This document shows positions 7,328 to 15,267 of a DNA stretch of 64,000 nucleotides, piece after piece. Position 1 is the first letter of the stretch. Every line of letters starts with the position of its first letter. The notes beneath the pieces are model-generated. The model saw nothing but the letters and a program-made list of their open reading frames with translations. It had not been told where the DNA came from and searched no databases. Source of the stretch: Cellulomonas sp. Root930 (lineage in GTDB: Bacteria > Actinomycetota > Actinomycetes > Actinomycetales > Cellulomonadaceae); assembly GCA_001429255.1 (NCBI GenBank), contig LMJI01000001.1, positions 1,467,256 to 1,531,255 on the forward strand. Reading direction: 5' to 3'. A program made the translations under genes and the position numbers.

Positions 7328-8248
7328 TCAGCGCGGTGCAGTCTTCCAGGAAGTTGCGGTTTGGTGGTCAGACGGGGCCTCGGCGCGGACGGCATCATCG
7401 ACGTCAGCGACACGGTATCGGCGGTGCCCGCCCACGGTGCGTGTAGCCGGCAGGAGGCCGAGTTCACCCCACCGGCGCACGGCGCTGGCCGACACCGCGA
7501 ACAAGACCGCGACCTCTCCGACCTGAAGGAGCTCGTCGTCTGACAAGCCGGGCCGGCGGGCGAGCCATGCGCGCATGGCTGCATCGCCGAATAACGGGCG
7601 ACGGGGCACAGACTCCTCGCGTTCAGCCTTGCGCACAGCGGCGTTGTTGCGTCTGAGTTCGACTGTGCACGCCCGGCACATCCGACCACCACGTGGCATG
7701 AGGTAGGTGTTCGCGGGGGTGTACTCGTGGCCTCGCTTGCAGTGCGTCTTGTCGCGGTTGGTTGGCTGCCCTGTGTAGGGCGAGCCGGCACGCTCACGGT
7801 TCGCGCGCGTATCCTCGCGCTGGCACTGCACGCACTTGCGGCTGGGCGCCTTGGCGGGGTTCTTGGAGCGCGTCGGCCGCGCCGTGATCGCGCCGGGGAC
7901 GGTGAGGTCATGACCTCGCGGACAGACGTCCTTGACGTCCCCGCGCCGACCGCGGGCCCGCTCGACCATGTCCGCGGCGTTCTCCCGCGCGGTGCCGGCG
8001 CGCAGGTGGGTGATCTTGACGCACGGCGGATTGTCGCAGGAGTGCAGGACGAACAGCCCGTCTGGGACAGGCCCGTGGTGGTGCTCGTAGACGACCCTGT
8101 GGGCCAAACGATCCCGAGTGCGACCGTCCACCTGCTCAGAGGTGAGGCCATAGCCACGGCGCAGCTTGCCCGTGAACACCAGGCACTCCCCTTGGAACTC
8201 CACCTTGGCCATGACCCGCTCATACGGCGGTGTGGCCTGCCGACTCAC
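7328..8248 (-). CDS. HNH nuclease with zinc ribbons fused to a MerR-type DNA-binding domain
   Basis: From the GTG at 8248 the protein has 306 residues. An N-terminal HNH nuclease of the phage type is seen (LAHRVVYEHHHGPVPDG, then LHSCDNPPCV and THLRAGTARENAADM). Two GH-type zinc modules follow (CPRGHDLT...CVQCQRE and CKRGHEYTPANTY...CRACTVE), and a MerR/excisionase helix-turn-helix ends the chain (LLQVGEVAVLFAVSASAVRRWGELG, RTVGGHRRY). The frame extends to a GTG at 8371, but those 41 residues are Arg/His-rich and look non-coding; an ATG at 8212 is also possible. The MerR domain could give site recognition to the nuclease. Phage HNH enzymes usually lack it. Function in defence or in mobility is open. 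Confidence 0.7.
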   Translation of the reverse strand: MSRQATPPYERVMAKVEFQGECLVFTGKLRRGYGLTSEQVDGRTRDRLAHRVVYEHHHGPVPDGLFVLHSCDNPPCVKITHLRAGTARENAADMVERARGRRGDVKDVCPRGHDLTVPGAITARPTRSKNPAKAPSRKCVQCQREDTRANRERAGSPYTGQPTNRDKTHCKRGHEYTPANTYLMPRGGRMCRACTVELRRNNAAVRKAEREESVPRRPLFGDAAMRAWLARRPGLSDDELLQVGEVAVLFAVSASAVRRWGELGLLPATRTVGGHRRYRVADVDDAVRAEAPSDHQTATSWKTAPR

Positions 8249-8404
8249 CGGGTACCCGCCCACGAGCGGCGGGCACAGGGCGTGCTCATGGTGATCATGG
8301 CGCAGGCTAAGCGGGCGTCGGCGACATCGGGGTGCGATACGCCGCCGCAGGTCAGAGGTTCTTGTCGACACACCATGACCCTCGCGGCGTGGGACAGGTT
8401 CGGC

Positions 8405-8536
8405 TCACTGGTCCTGCATGCGGCGCCCGTACTGCTCGAGGAGCTTGCCGACCTCCTCAAGGCCGCGTCCAGCCATCTGGCGCACGATGCGCTGCGCGGT
8501 GGGCTCCTGAGACAGTGCGATGAGCTTCTGGACCAT
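8405..8536 (-). CDS. Small 43-residue helical protein
   Basis: A short frame starting at ATG 8536 with AGAGAG seven bases upstream encodes a 43-residue amphipathic helical peptide (MVQKLIALSQEPTAQRIVRQ, then MAGRGLEEVGKLLEQYGRR). Regular spacing of hydrophobic residues argues for a real product. It is divergent from the 370-residue orphan at 8639 and lies upstream of the HNH-MerR gene on the same strand. I do not recognise a family; it could be an antitoxin-like or regulatory peptide, or chance. Confidence 0.4.
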   Translation of the reverse strand: MVQKLIALSQEPTAQRIVRQMAGRGLEEVGKLLEQYGRRMQDQ

Positions 8537-8638
8537 GTTCGTTTCTCTCTTCACGCGATGGGGTGTGCCGGTAAGCACGAGCGCTACTGTTCCCTGGATC
8601 CCAATACCACTCAACCAGAATCTTGAAGGGGTATCGGC

Positions 8639-9751
8639 ATGGGTGCTGCGCTGGTGAGCGTGCACGACGTCGCGGACGGGCCGGGCTCGTGGGACCGGTT
8701 CGCGGGCGGCCTGGTGCGTGCGAACGTGTTTGCTGATGACGCCAGCGCGGCCCGGGCGCTGCGGATGCACTGGTTGGGTGGCGGTCGGCTTGTCCCGAAG
8801 GACGGGCATGCCTGGATTCAGGACCTGAGCGAGACCCAGCGTCGGCTCCTGGTCGCGTGGACGTGGCCGAACCCCGTGGGTCGCCCCGCGCCCGCACGGG
8901 AGGTCTTCGAGGGCGTCAGGACCGAAATACTGCAGGGCGGGGTTGCCGCGGATCGCGCGTGGGAGGACGAGGTGCGCTGGCGTGCGAGCGAGGTCGCCAG
9001 CTGGCTCGACGGCCAGCCCGGACTCAAGGAGGACGGACTCTTGACGGCCGCGGCCGGGCGAATCGTCCGCAAGCCCGGTGTGCCCGAGCGCGTCCAAGGG
9101 CTGAAGTTGAAGAGCGAGCCGATCGTCGTCGAACTGCTGCTGGAACTTTCTGCGCGGATCGGGCTGGCGTTCGACGCGGAGCGTGTTCGCGGCGGATCGT
9201 GGGAGTACAACGCGGCGGGGCTCGACCGCGACGTGCTCAATGAGCGAGTACTGGACGTTGGGGTCGTGCTGGCTGACGCGTTCGCGAACGTGGCCATGGG
9301 GCTGCAGCCGGGCCTCGTCAGCGTGGACCAGTCCCCCCGCCTGAGCGCGGAGCGCTTCCACGAGAGCCTTCCGAAGCCGCCCGCCGTCGGCAAGTACGTG
9401 CAGCTCTTCGAATTCCTCGACAAACAGACCGACGTTCGCAAGCTGACGTTGGCCGGGATCAACGAGCACATCCCGGACGGCCCAGTCCCGGGCAGTCGCG
9501 GTCGCCCGACAGTCTCCAGACTCCCCGACGGGGCGCGCCGGCCAGCATTTTGGGCGAACCCACGCCTAGATCAGCACTCGGCACTGGCCAAGAAGCACTG
9601 GACGCGCGCGTGGCTGGCAGCCGGGATGACGGCGCGTCCGCTGACGGACGGGCACCAGCGCATTGTGAGCGCGGTCGTATTCACCCCGATGCCTGACCGG
9701 GAGCTGTGGTGGCGGCGTCGCGGGCGGTTGCGAGCGAGTGCCAGCGGATGA
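8639..9751 (+). CDS. Hypothetical protein, orphan in the island
   Basis: The 370-residue product starts at an ATG with AAGGGG about nine bases upstream. It is a soluble, mixed helical protein with Trp-rich patches (LVAWTWPNPVGRP, RAWEDEVRWRASEVASWL). I see no catalytic motif, signal peptide or membrane segment and recognise no family. After about residue 283 the composition turns Arg/Pro-rich with less regular codon third positions (ending LWWRRRGRLRASASG), so the true protein may end earlier and a frameshift near 9480 is possible. It is the last gene of the accessory island before the hairpin at 10011-10050. Confidence 0.5.
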   Translation: MGAALVSVHDVADGPGSWDRFAGGLVRANVFADDASAARALRMHWLGGGRLVPKDGHAWIQDLSETQRRLLVAWTWPNPVGRPAPAREVFEGVRTEILQGGVAADRAWEDEVRWRASEVASWLDGQPGLKEDGLLTAAAGRIVRKPGVPERVQGLKLKSEPIVVELLLELSARIGLAFDAERVRGGSWEYNAAGLDRDVLNERVLDVGVVLADAFANVAMGLQPGLVSVDQSPRLSAERFHESLPKPPAVGKYVQLFEFLDKQTDVRKLTLAGINEHIPDGPVPGSRGRPTVSRLPDGARRPAFWANPRLDQHSALAKKHWTRAWLAAGMTARPLTDGHQRIVSAVVFTPMPDRELWWRRRGRLRASASG

Positions 9752-10146
9752 CGACCGCGCCGCCGTTCGACGCCCGTTGGGTCAGGCGAGACGGCACTCC
9801 GGGGGTTCTCGCTCGGCTTGGCCAATCGTTCCGAGACGAAGTGCCTGGTCAGGGCCGTGCGTGATCTCCCGCGCGGCGATCCGCGCAAGGGCGCGTTGGT
9901 GCAGGTCAGCGGGCTGTGGTGTGAGCACTTGGGCCCCCGTCGTGTGAGTGGCCCTCGTTCGGCCCCTCAACGCTGCAGGTCAAGTGGTTGTGTCACCACC
10001 CCGCCAGCCGAAGGGCCCCACCCGCATGATCATGCGGAAGTGGGGTCCTTCGTCGTTCCCGCTCGCATCGCCACATGAGGCTTGACCCTGACGCTGCGTC
10101 ACCCCTGCACGCTGGATCGCACGGTGCAGAACGGAACGGAGACGCC
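9752..10146. other. Intergenic region at the right edge of the island
   Basis: Apart from one imperfect hairpin at 10011-10050, this 395-base stretch shows no convincing gene on either strand: frames that are open have no ribosome-binding site, no domain and Arg/Pro-rich composition. No tRNA, integrase remnant or direct repeat was seen. It probably marks the junction between the accessory island and the core-like genes that follow. Confidence 0.5.
10011..10050. terminator. Imperfect long hairpin, probable terminator
   Basis: The outer arms AAGGgCCCCA and TGGGGtCCTT and the inner CCGCATGAT/CATGCGG arms form a near-continuous hairpin about 20 bp long. It lies 260 bases after the orphan gene and 97 bases before the hydrolase gene, and could insulate the island from its neighbour. 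Confidence 0.55.
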
Positions 10147-10938
10147 ATGATCAGGACGACCTCGACCCCGACCTGGACCGGCATGGTGCCGGTCGACGAC
10201 ACTGCCCTGGCCGTCTCGGACTCGGGTGGCTCCGGGACGCCGGTGATCTACCTCAACGGCCAGTTCGCGACCCAGGGCTACTGGCGGCGGGTCATCGCCG
10301 AGCTCGGGCCGGACTGGCGGCACATCACCTACGACGAGCGGGCCCGTGGGCGCCGGTCCGGACGTTCGGCGGACTACTCGTTCGAGGCCGCCGTCCGCGA
10401 TGTCGCTGTCGTGCTGGACGCTCGAGGTGTCGACCGAGCGCTGGTGGTCGGGTGGTCGTACGGCGCCTTCGTCGCCGCACACTGGGCGAGCCGGCATCCG
10501 GACCGGACGATCGGCGCTGTGCTGGTCGATGGGGCACAGCCGCACGACTGGCTCACGGACGAGATGGAGCAGGGGATCCGTACGGCCTTCCGTCGCCTGC
10601 ACTGGCTGACGGTGCCGCTCCGCGTGACGGGACTGACGCCGCGGATGTCCGCCCTGGAGATGGCCGAGTGCAACATCGACGTCGGCAGGCTCGCGCGTGA
10701 ACGGGAGCTCGGTCCGGTGATGGACAGGATCTCCGTGCCGACCCGGTACGTCCTCGCGTCCGGGACGTCGTTCGGCAGCACGGGGGATGGGCAGGAGAAG
10801 ATCCGCGCCAGCGTGCCCGCGGTGGCCGAACGCAACCCGCACATCACGATCCACGCCAAGGTCGCGAGCACTCACGGCACGATCCTCCGCAAGGACTTCC
10901 GCGCGGTCGCCGAGGCGGTCCGCGGCGTGGCCGGCTGA
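10147..10938 (+). CDS. Alpha/beta-fold hydrolase
   Basis: The ATG at 10147 is preferred because ACGGAG precedes it by six bases; the open frame reaches an ATG at 10075 with no such site. The 263-residue enzyme has a YLNGQFATQGYW oxyanion-loop region, the nucleophile elbow VVGWSYGAF with Ser in G-x-S-x-G, and a late histidine in VASTHGTIL, the standard Ser-Asp-His triad layout. The substrate cannot be read from sequence; related proteins are esterases, lactonases or epoxide hydrolases. The MerR-family gene 14 bases downstream is on the same strand and may regulate it. Confidence 0.85.
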   Translation: MIRTTSTPTWTGMVPVDDTALAVSDSGGSGTPVIYLNGQFATQGYWRRVIAELGPDWRHITYDERARGRRSGRSADYSFEAAVRDVAVVLDARGVDRALVVGWSYGAFVAAHWASRHPDRTIGAVLVDGAQPHDWLTDEMEQGIRTAFRRLHWLTVPLRVTGLTPRMSALEMAECNIDVGRLARERELGPVMDRISVPTRYVLASGTSFGSTGDGQEKIRASVPAVAERNPHITIHAKVASTHGTILRKDFRAVAEAVRGVAG

Positions 10939-10952
10939 GGCAGTCTGAAGCC

Positions 10953-11744
10953 ATGCTCACGATCAGTCAGCTGGCCTCCTATGCCGGGGTGACGGTGCGC
11001 ACAGTCCGGCACTATCACCAGATCGGGCTGCTCGCCGAGCCCGCACGCGACCACTCCGGCTACCGCAGCTACGACGCCGCCGCCGTCGTGCGGCTGATCC
11101 GGATCCGCGTGCTGGCGGATGCGGGCGTGCCGCTCGCTCGAGTGCAGGAGCTCCTCGTCGCCGGCCCCGACGAGTTCGCCCGAGCAGTCGAGGCGATCGA
11201 CAAGGCCTTGAGCGCCGACATCCGTCGCCTCCAGAGCAACCGCAAGCGGATCGCCCAGCTCGCTGCCGGCGATCACCTGGCCCTTCCCCAGGTCGTCGTC
11301 GAGTACCTGGACCGGCTGCGCGGGCTCGGCGTAGGCGAGGCCTACATCGAGCTCGAACGGGATGCGTGGATCATGCTCGCCCCGCAGATCCCGCACGACA
11401 TCGAGTCCGTGGTGGTCGAGAAGAACCGCCAGCTGGACGAGGACCCGGACATGACCCGGCTCTATCTCCTCCTCAGCTCGGTGCCGGAGTGGTCGGCCGA
11501 CGATCCGCGAGTCGTCGAGCTCGCCGACATCGTCGAGGACCTCCGCATCCGCGCTGTCCAGAGCGGCGAGGTGGAGATCGGCGACGCCGATGCCTCGGAC
11601 CCGTTCGCGGCCCTGCTGGACGCAGCCATGACCGAGTCCACGCCGGTCGCTCGACAGCTGCTGGCGATCCTCGAGGAACGCGGGTGGCGTGGCTGGGCGC
11701 AGCTCGAGCGAGTCCCCGAAGGGCGGATCGCCCGCGATCCCTGA
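10953..11744 (+). CDS. MerR-family transcriptional regulator
   Basis: The first 75 residues are a clear MerR winged helix (LTISQLASYAGVTVRTVRHY, then HSGYRSYDAAAVVRLIRIR). The following coiled-coil region (about 80-115) should dimerise, and the C-terminal 150 residues are an acidic helical domain of the type found in multidrug-responsive members and not the short metal-binding loop of MerR/CueR, with no Cys pair. It follows the hydrolase gene closely and probably forms an operon with it. The effector is unknown. Confidence 0.88.
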   Translation: MLTISQLASYAGVTVRTVRHYHQIGLLAEPARDHSGYRSYDAAAVVRLIRIRVLADAGVPLARVQELLVAGPDEFARAVEAIDKALSADIRRLQSNRKRIAQLAAGDHLALPQVVVEYLDRLRGLGVGEAYIELERDAWIMLAPQIPHDIESVVVEKNRQLDEDPDMTRLYLLLSSVPEWSADDPRVVELADIVEDLRIRAVQSGEVEIGDADASDPFAALLDAAMTESTPVARQLLAILEERGWRGWAQLERVPEGRIARDP

Positions 11745-11778
11745 GACCCCCGGTGCCCCCGCACGTCAGGATGTCCGC

Positions 11779-12390
11779 GTGACCCTCTACGCGCAGACCC
11801 CGTGGCGCCGTGCGCGCCAGCTCGTCGCCGACGTCCTCGTCATCGGATGGGTCGTCCTGTGGGTCCGTGCCGGGCTGTGGGTGCACGAGGTCGTCGGCAG
11901 GCTCGCCGCGCCCGGACGCACCCTCGAGGACGCCGGGTCCTCGCTCTCGGAGAGCCTGACCTCGGCCGGAGACACGGTCGCGCGTGTCCCGCTCGTCGGC
12001 GACGACGCACGCGCCCCGTTCACCGCGGCCGGTGGCGCCGCGGACTCGATCGCGCAGGCGGGCGTCGAGGTGCAGCAGGGGGCCCACCAGCTGGCGCTGC
12101 TGCTCGGGCTCACGATCGCCGCGGTCCCGATCCTGCTCGTCGTCGCGGTCTGGCTGTTCTCCCGCGGCCGGTTCGTCAGCCGCGCACGTGCAGCCACGCG
12201 CATCCTGGACTCGGCAGCCGACCTGGACCTGTTCGCCCTCCGCGCGCTCGCGACGCAGCCGGTCCGCGCGCTCGCAGGCGTGAGCGACGACCCGGCGAAC
12301 GCGTGGCGGCGTCGGGACCCCGAGGTCGTCCGCGCGCTCGCGTCGCTCGAGCTGCGGTCGCTGGGTCTGCGAGCACCGGTGCCGTCCTGA
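11779..12390 (+). CDS. Two-helix membrane protein of unknown function
   Basis: The GTG at 11779 has CAGGA about eight bases upstream and lets the protein start just before its first transmembrane segment; the frame is open from 11689. The 203-residue product has one hydrophobic helix near residues 13-35 (VLVIGWVVLWVRAGLWV) and one near 110-135 (LLLGLTIAAVPILLVVAVW), with about 75 residues between them that should be outside and are rich in Ala, Ser and Gly. The C-terminal cytoplasmic tail is helical (ILDSAADLDLFALRALATQP). This architecture is widely conserved in Micrococcales but has no known role. It is convergent with sigJ. Confidence 0.75.
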   Translation: MTLYAQTPWRRARQLVADVLVIGWVVLWVRAGLWVHEVVGRLAAPGRTLEDAGSSLSESLTSAGDTVARVPLVGDDARAPFTAAGGAADSIAQAGVEVQQGAHQLALLLGLTIAAVPILLVVAVWLFSRGRFVSRARAATRILDSAADLDLFALRALATQPVRALAGVSDDPANAWRRRDPEVVRALASLELRSLGLRAPVPS

Positions 12391-12399
12391 ACCGGCCCG

Positions 12400-13284
12400 T
12401 CACCGGCTCAGCGAGGCCTCGTGGTCGAGCCTGGTCAGCTTGTCGGGATTGGCGATCGAGTAGACGTGCGTCACGCGTCCGTCGGCGACGGTGATGCTCG
12501 CCACGCCGAGGAGATGCCCGTCCAGCTCCATCCGGATCGCGGGCTGACCGTTGACCCAGGTCGCCGCAGCGCGCAGCCCGGCCCCTGCCTTCGCCATCCC
12601 TCCCACGAGGTACCGCGCCAGCTTGTCGGCGCCGACGATCGGCCGGGTCGCCGCACCGCGAGCCTTCCCGCCGCCGTCGGCGACCGCGACCACGTCGGGC
12701 GCGAGGACGTCCATGAGCCCGGCGAGGTCGCCGGTGTTGAGGGCGGTGACCAGCCGTTCCACGACGTCCTCGTGCTCGGAGCGCACCACGCGCACCCGGG
12801 GACGCCGCGCGGAGACGTGACCCTTCGCGCGGTGCGCGATCTGCCGGACCGCCGCAGGTGTCTTCCCGACGGTCTCCGCGATCTCGTCGTACGGCACGTC
12901 GAACACCTCGTGCAGCACGAAGACCACCCGCTCGGCCGGCCCGAGGGTCTCCAGCACGGTGAGCATCGCCATCGAGAGGCTCTCCGCGAGCTCGACGTCG
13001 TCGGCCACGTCGGGACTCGTCAGCAGCGGCTCCGGGAGCCACTCGCCGACGTAGTCCTCGCGGCGCCGCGCCACGGTGCGCAGATGGTTGAGCGACTGCC
13101 GCGTCACGACGCGGACGAGGTAGGCGCGCGGGTCGCGGATCTCCGACCGGTCGACCGAGGACCAGCGGAGCCAGGACTCCTGCAGCACGTCCTCGGCGTC
13201 ACCGGCCGAGCCCAGCAGCTGGTACGCGACCGTGAAGAGCAGGTTCCGGTGGACGACGAACGGGTCCTCGTCGAGGCTGGCCAC
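12400..13284 (-). CDS. sigJ: ECF41 RNA polymerase sigma factor, SigJ-like
   Basis: The 294-residue protein has sigma region 2 (FTVAYQLLGSAGDAEDVLQE, about residues 15-80) and region 4 (FVLHEVFDVPYDEIAETVGK, about 130-185), followed by a SnoaL-like C-terminal domain of about 100 residues containing DGGGKARG and the NPDKL motif. The C-terminal domain and NPDKL are the hallmark of group ECF41, in which the extension takes the place of an anti-sigma factor. The gene starts 11 bases after the upstream carboxymuconolactone-decarboxylase-like gene and belongs to its operon, as expected for ECF41 (partners are CMD, oxidoreductase or epimerase genes). Confidence 0.93.
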   Translation of the reverse strand: MASLDEDPFVVHRNLLFTVAYQLLGSAGDAEDVLQESWLRWSSVDRSEIRDPRAYLVRVVTRQSLNHLRTVARRREDYVGEWLPEPLLTSPDVADDVELAESLSMAMLTVLETLGPAERVVFVLHEVFDVPYDEIAETVGKTPAAVRQIAHRAKGHVSARRPRVRVVRSEHEDVVERLVTALNTGDLAGLMDVLAPDVVAVADGGGKARGAATRPIVGADKLARYLVGGMAKAGAGLRAAATWVNGQPAIRMELDGHLLGVASITVADGRVTHVYSIANPDKLTRLDHEASLSR

Positions 13285-13294
13285 CTGCGCGAGC

Positions 13295-13888
13295 CTACGG
13301 GGCGCCCTGGACGGTGGACCGGACGGCGAGCGGCGGGAGCCCGCACGCCGCGGCGAACTCCTCGGAGTGGATGCCGAGCGCGAGGTTCATGCGCGCCGAC
13401 ATGTTCATGAACGCCACCCGGGCAGCGAGCTCCACGAGCGCGGCCGGCCCGAGCTCGGCCAGGAGCGCGTCCGACAGCTCGTCGATGACAGCGGGCGGCG
13501 TCTGGCTCGCCGCCTCCGCGTACTCCATGACCCGGCGTTCCCGCGGGGTGAACACCGACGACTCCCGCCAGCGCGGCACCTCCCGGACCTTCGCCTCGTC
13601 GAGCCCGTGGTTGTGCGCCAGGAAGTAGTTGAGGTCGAGGCAGAAGCTGCAGCCGACCGTGGCGGCCGCCGCCATGGCCGCGTACGACGCGAGGTCCCGG
13701 TCGAGCTCGCGCCAGCCGTCGACCTTGCGCCCGACGCCCATGGTGTCCTTCATGACCCTCTGGTGGTGCCACAGCACGCCCAGGGAGTCGGGCACGTGGC
13801 CGAGCATCCTGCGGGCCGCGAGCTTCACGAGCGCTCCGTAGGCGCCGGTCACGTCTGTCGGGGGGATTCGGGTCCTGGTGGTGGTCAT
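13295..13888 (-). CDS. Carboxymuconolactone decarboxylase (AhpD-like) family protein, ECF41 partner
   Basis: The ATG at 13888 is chosen because an ECF41-type promoter at 13897-13923 would start transcription at or next to it, giving a leaderless message; the ATG at 13924 lies upstream of that promoter. The 197-residue protein is helical with the family's C80-S-F-C83 pair in a TVGCSFCLDLNYFLAH segment, a possible redox centre; the usual histidine three residues later is Asn here. The protein belongs to the CMD/AhpD superfamily often controlled by ECF41 sigma factors. Its reaction is unknown; peroxide or organic-radical handling is the usual suggestion. Confidence 0.88.
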   Translation of the reverse strand: MTTTRTRIPPTDVTGAYGALVKLAARRMLGHVPDSLGVLWHHQRVMKDTMGVGRKVDGWRELDRDLASYAAMAAAATVGCSFCLDLNYFLAHNHGLDEAKVREVPRWRESSVFTPRERRVMEYAEAASQTPPAVIDELSDALLAELGPAALVELAARVAFMNMSARMNLALGIHSEEFAAACGLPPLAVRSTVQGAP

Positions 13889-13896
13889 GACATGGA

Positions 13897-13923
13897 GACA
13901 CCGACCGGTGCTCGCGTGTGACA
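13897..13923 (-). promoter_or_regulatory. ECF41-type promoter of the CMD-sigJ operon
   Basis: On the - strand TGTCACA (13923-13917) is followed after 16 bases by TGTC (13900-13897). The ECF41 consensus, as I recall it, is TGTCACA and CGTC at about this spacing, so one base differs. Its position would give a transcript beginning at or near the ATG at 13888, consistent with autoregulation by SigJ. Confidence 0.65.
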
Positions 13924-13964
13924 TCGGAGGCCCAACGAGACCCCTGCACCGCTACGGTGCCGTG

Positions 13965-14519
13965 ATGCAGACCGGACGTCGTCGGACCAGCGCGCTGCTC
14001 GTGGTCCTCGTCCTCGCGGCCACGACCGGCTGCGCGGCTCTGCGTGGGGGCGCCGGGGGAGACCCGACCCCGACACCGACCGGGCCACCGGAACGCGTCG
14101 TCCCCGACAAGTCGGTCGACCACCCGGGCAACCCCGACTGGGTGGGGCCGGTCGACGAGAGCGGCGGGCGACCGTACTTCCTCCTGCGGGCCGACCTGCG
14201 GGAAGGCGACTGCATCGAGGGCAGGGCGGCGCAGCCGGACCTCTCGGACGCCGTCGTCGCGCCGTGCACCACGCCGCACCTCACGGAGGTGATGTACCTG
14301 CACGAGGCGGCCCCCGACGTCGACCGGATCATCGCCGAGGAGGACTGCTGGGCGAAGACGGACCCGATCCCCGGCTTCATGGAGCTCGGGATCTCCTGGT
14401 CCGCCATGCCGGACCCGAACGACCACGACACCCCGCACGGCTACTGCCTGTTCGAGGCGGCGCACCCCGTGACCGGCTCCTTCGCGACCGACGACGTCGA
14501 GTTCACCGGCGCGACCTGA
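13965..14519 (+). CDS. Lipoprotein with septum-formation-like domain
   Basis: From ATG 13965 (a GTG immediately before it is also possible) the 184-residue product has a lipoprotein signal peptide: Arg-rich start, hydrophobic LLVVLVLAAT and a lipobox ending TTGC, so it should be anchored outside the cell membrane. The mature part has a Thr/Pro-rich linker and then a GDCIEG...VVAPCTTPHLTEV pattern with paired cysteines, which resembles the Septum_form domain of actinobacterial lipoproteins. It is divergent from the CMD-sigJ operon and could share the intergenic region for control. Role unknown. Confidence 0.75.
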   Translation: MQTGRRRTSALLVVLVLAATTGCAALRGGAGGDPTPTPTGPPERVVPDKSVDHPGNPDWVGPVDESGGRPYFLLRADLREGDCIEGRAAQPDLSDAVVAPCTTPHLTEVMYLHEAAPDVDRIIAEEDCWAKTDPIPGFMELGISWSAMPDPNDHDTPHGYCLFEAAHPVTGSFATDDVEFTGAT

Positions 14520-14532
14520 CCGGGTGACCAGC

Positions 14533-15267
14533 TCAGCGGTGGCTGAGGCTCCGGTCCGGCGAGGACGCCCCGTCGGCGGCTCCGGAGGTGTCCCGGCGCA
14601 GGTAGTTCCACGCGAGGAACGCGCACACGAGGCCGTTGACGAACCCCATGGTCACGTCCGTCAGGCTGTGCATCCCGCGGTAGAGCCGGGCCGTGCCGAC
14701 GGCGATCGGGATCAGCAGGCAGACGATCGTCACGACGATGCGCAGCGCCCGGTTGCCGATGCGCTGGGCCAGCATGGCGAGCACGACGTAGAACGCGGTC
14801 GACGCACCCGTGTGACCGCTGGGGTAGCTGGAGGTGGGCGGCGACTCGTCGAGCTTCTCCACGTCGGGGCGCTCGCGGCCGACCACCAGGGCGGCCGTCA
14901 TGAACACGAGGGCCTGCACGGCGATGGCCTGCGGGGGGATGATCGCCACCCACCACTGCTTGGTGCGCCACCAGAACAGGACCACGAACAGCACGCACGC
15001 GCCGATGATGAACTCGGTGGTGCCGATGGCGGACAGGACCGCGGTGACGGCGTCGAGCGTCTCGGTGCGCTGCGCCACGAACCACTCGTTGACGGCTGCC
15101 TCGCCCGGCAGGTTGTCCAGGGGCCCGGTGATGAGGAACCCGACGCCGACGATGAGCACCCACAGGCCCACGGCGGGCAGCAGGACGCGGACGGCGAAGT
15201 CGCGCCAGGCCTCCTTGCGGGTGGGGGCCGAGGAGTCCAGCTCGTAGCGGTGCAGGAAGGTGTGCAT
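14533..15267 (-). CDS. PAP2-family phosphatase, membrane (second of pair)
   Basis: The 244-residue protein has about six transmembrane helices and the three PAP2 motifs: GRERPDVEKLDESPP (with the Arg-Pro of motif 1), SSYPSGHTGAS (motif 2 with catalytic His) and ARLYRGMHSLTDV (motif 3 with His and Asp). It probably dephosphorylates a lipid or isoprenoid phosphate at the outer face of the membrane. The ATG at 15267 overlaps the stop of the neighbouring PAP2 gene (ATGA), so the pair is translationally coupled. Confidence 0.88.
   Translation of the reverse strand: MHTFLHRYELDSSAPTRKEAWRDFAVRVLLPAVGLWVLIVGVGFLITGPLDNLPGEAAVNEWFVAQRTETLDAVTAVLSAIGTTEFIIGACVLFVVLFWWRTKQWWVAIIPPQAIAVQALVFMTAALVVGRERPDVEKLDESPPTSSYPSGHTGASTAFYVVLAMLAQRIGNRALRIVVTIVCLLIPIAVGTARLYRGMHSLTDVTMGFVNGLVCAFLAWNYLRRDTSGAADGASSPDRSLSHR

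Noticed and set aside
8245..8460. A 71-codon frame on the - strand next to the HNH-MerR gene
   Set aside because: Ser-rich, no motif, and overlaps both a better-supported short peptide gene and the upstream part of the HNH frame.
13924..13924. Upstream ATG as start of the CMD gene
   Set aside because: It lies upstream of the ECF41-type promoter, so it would not be in the transcript.
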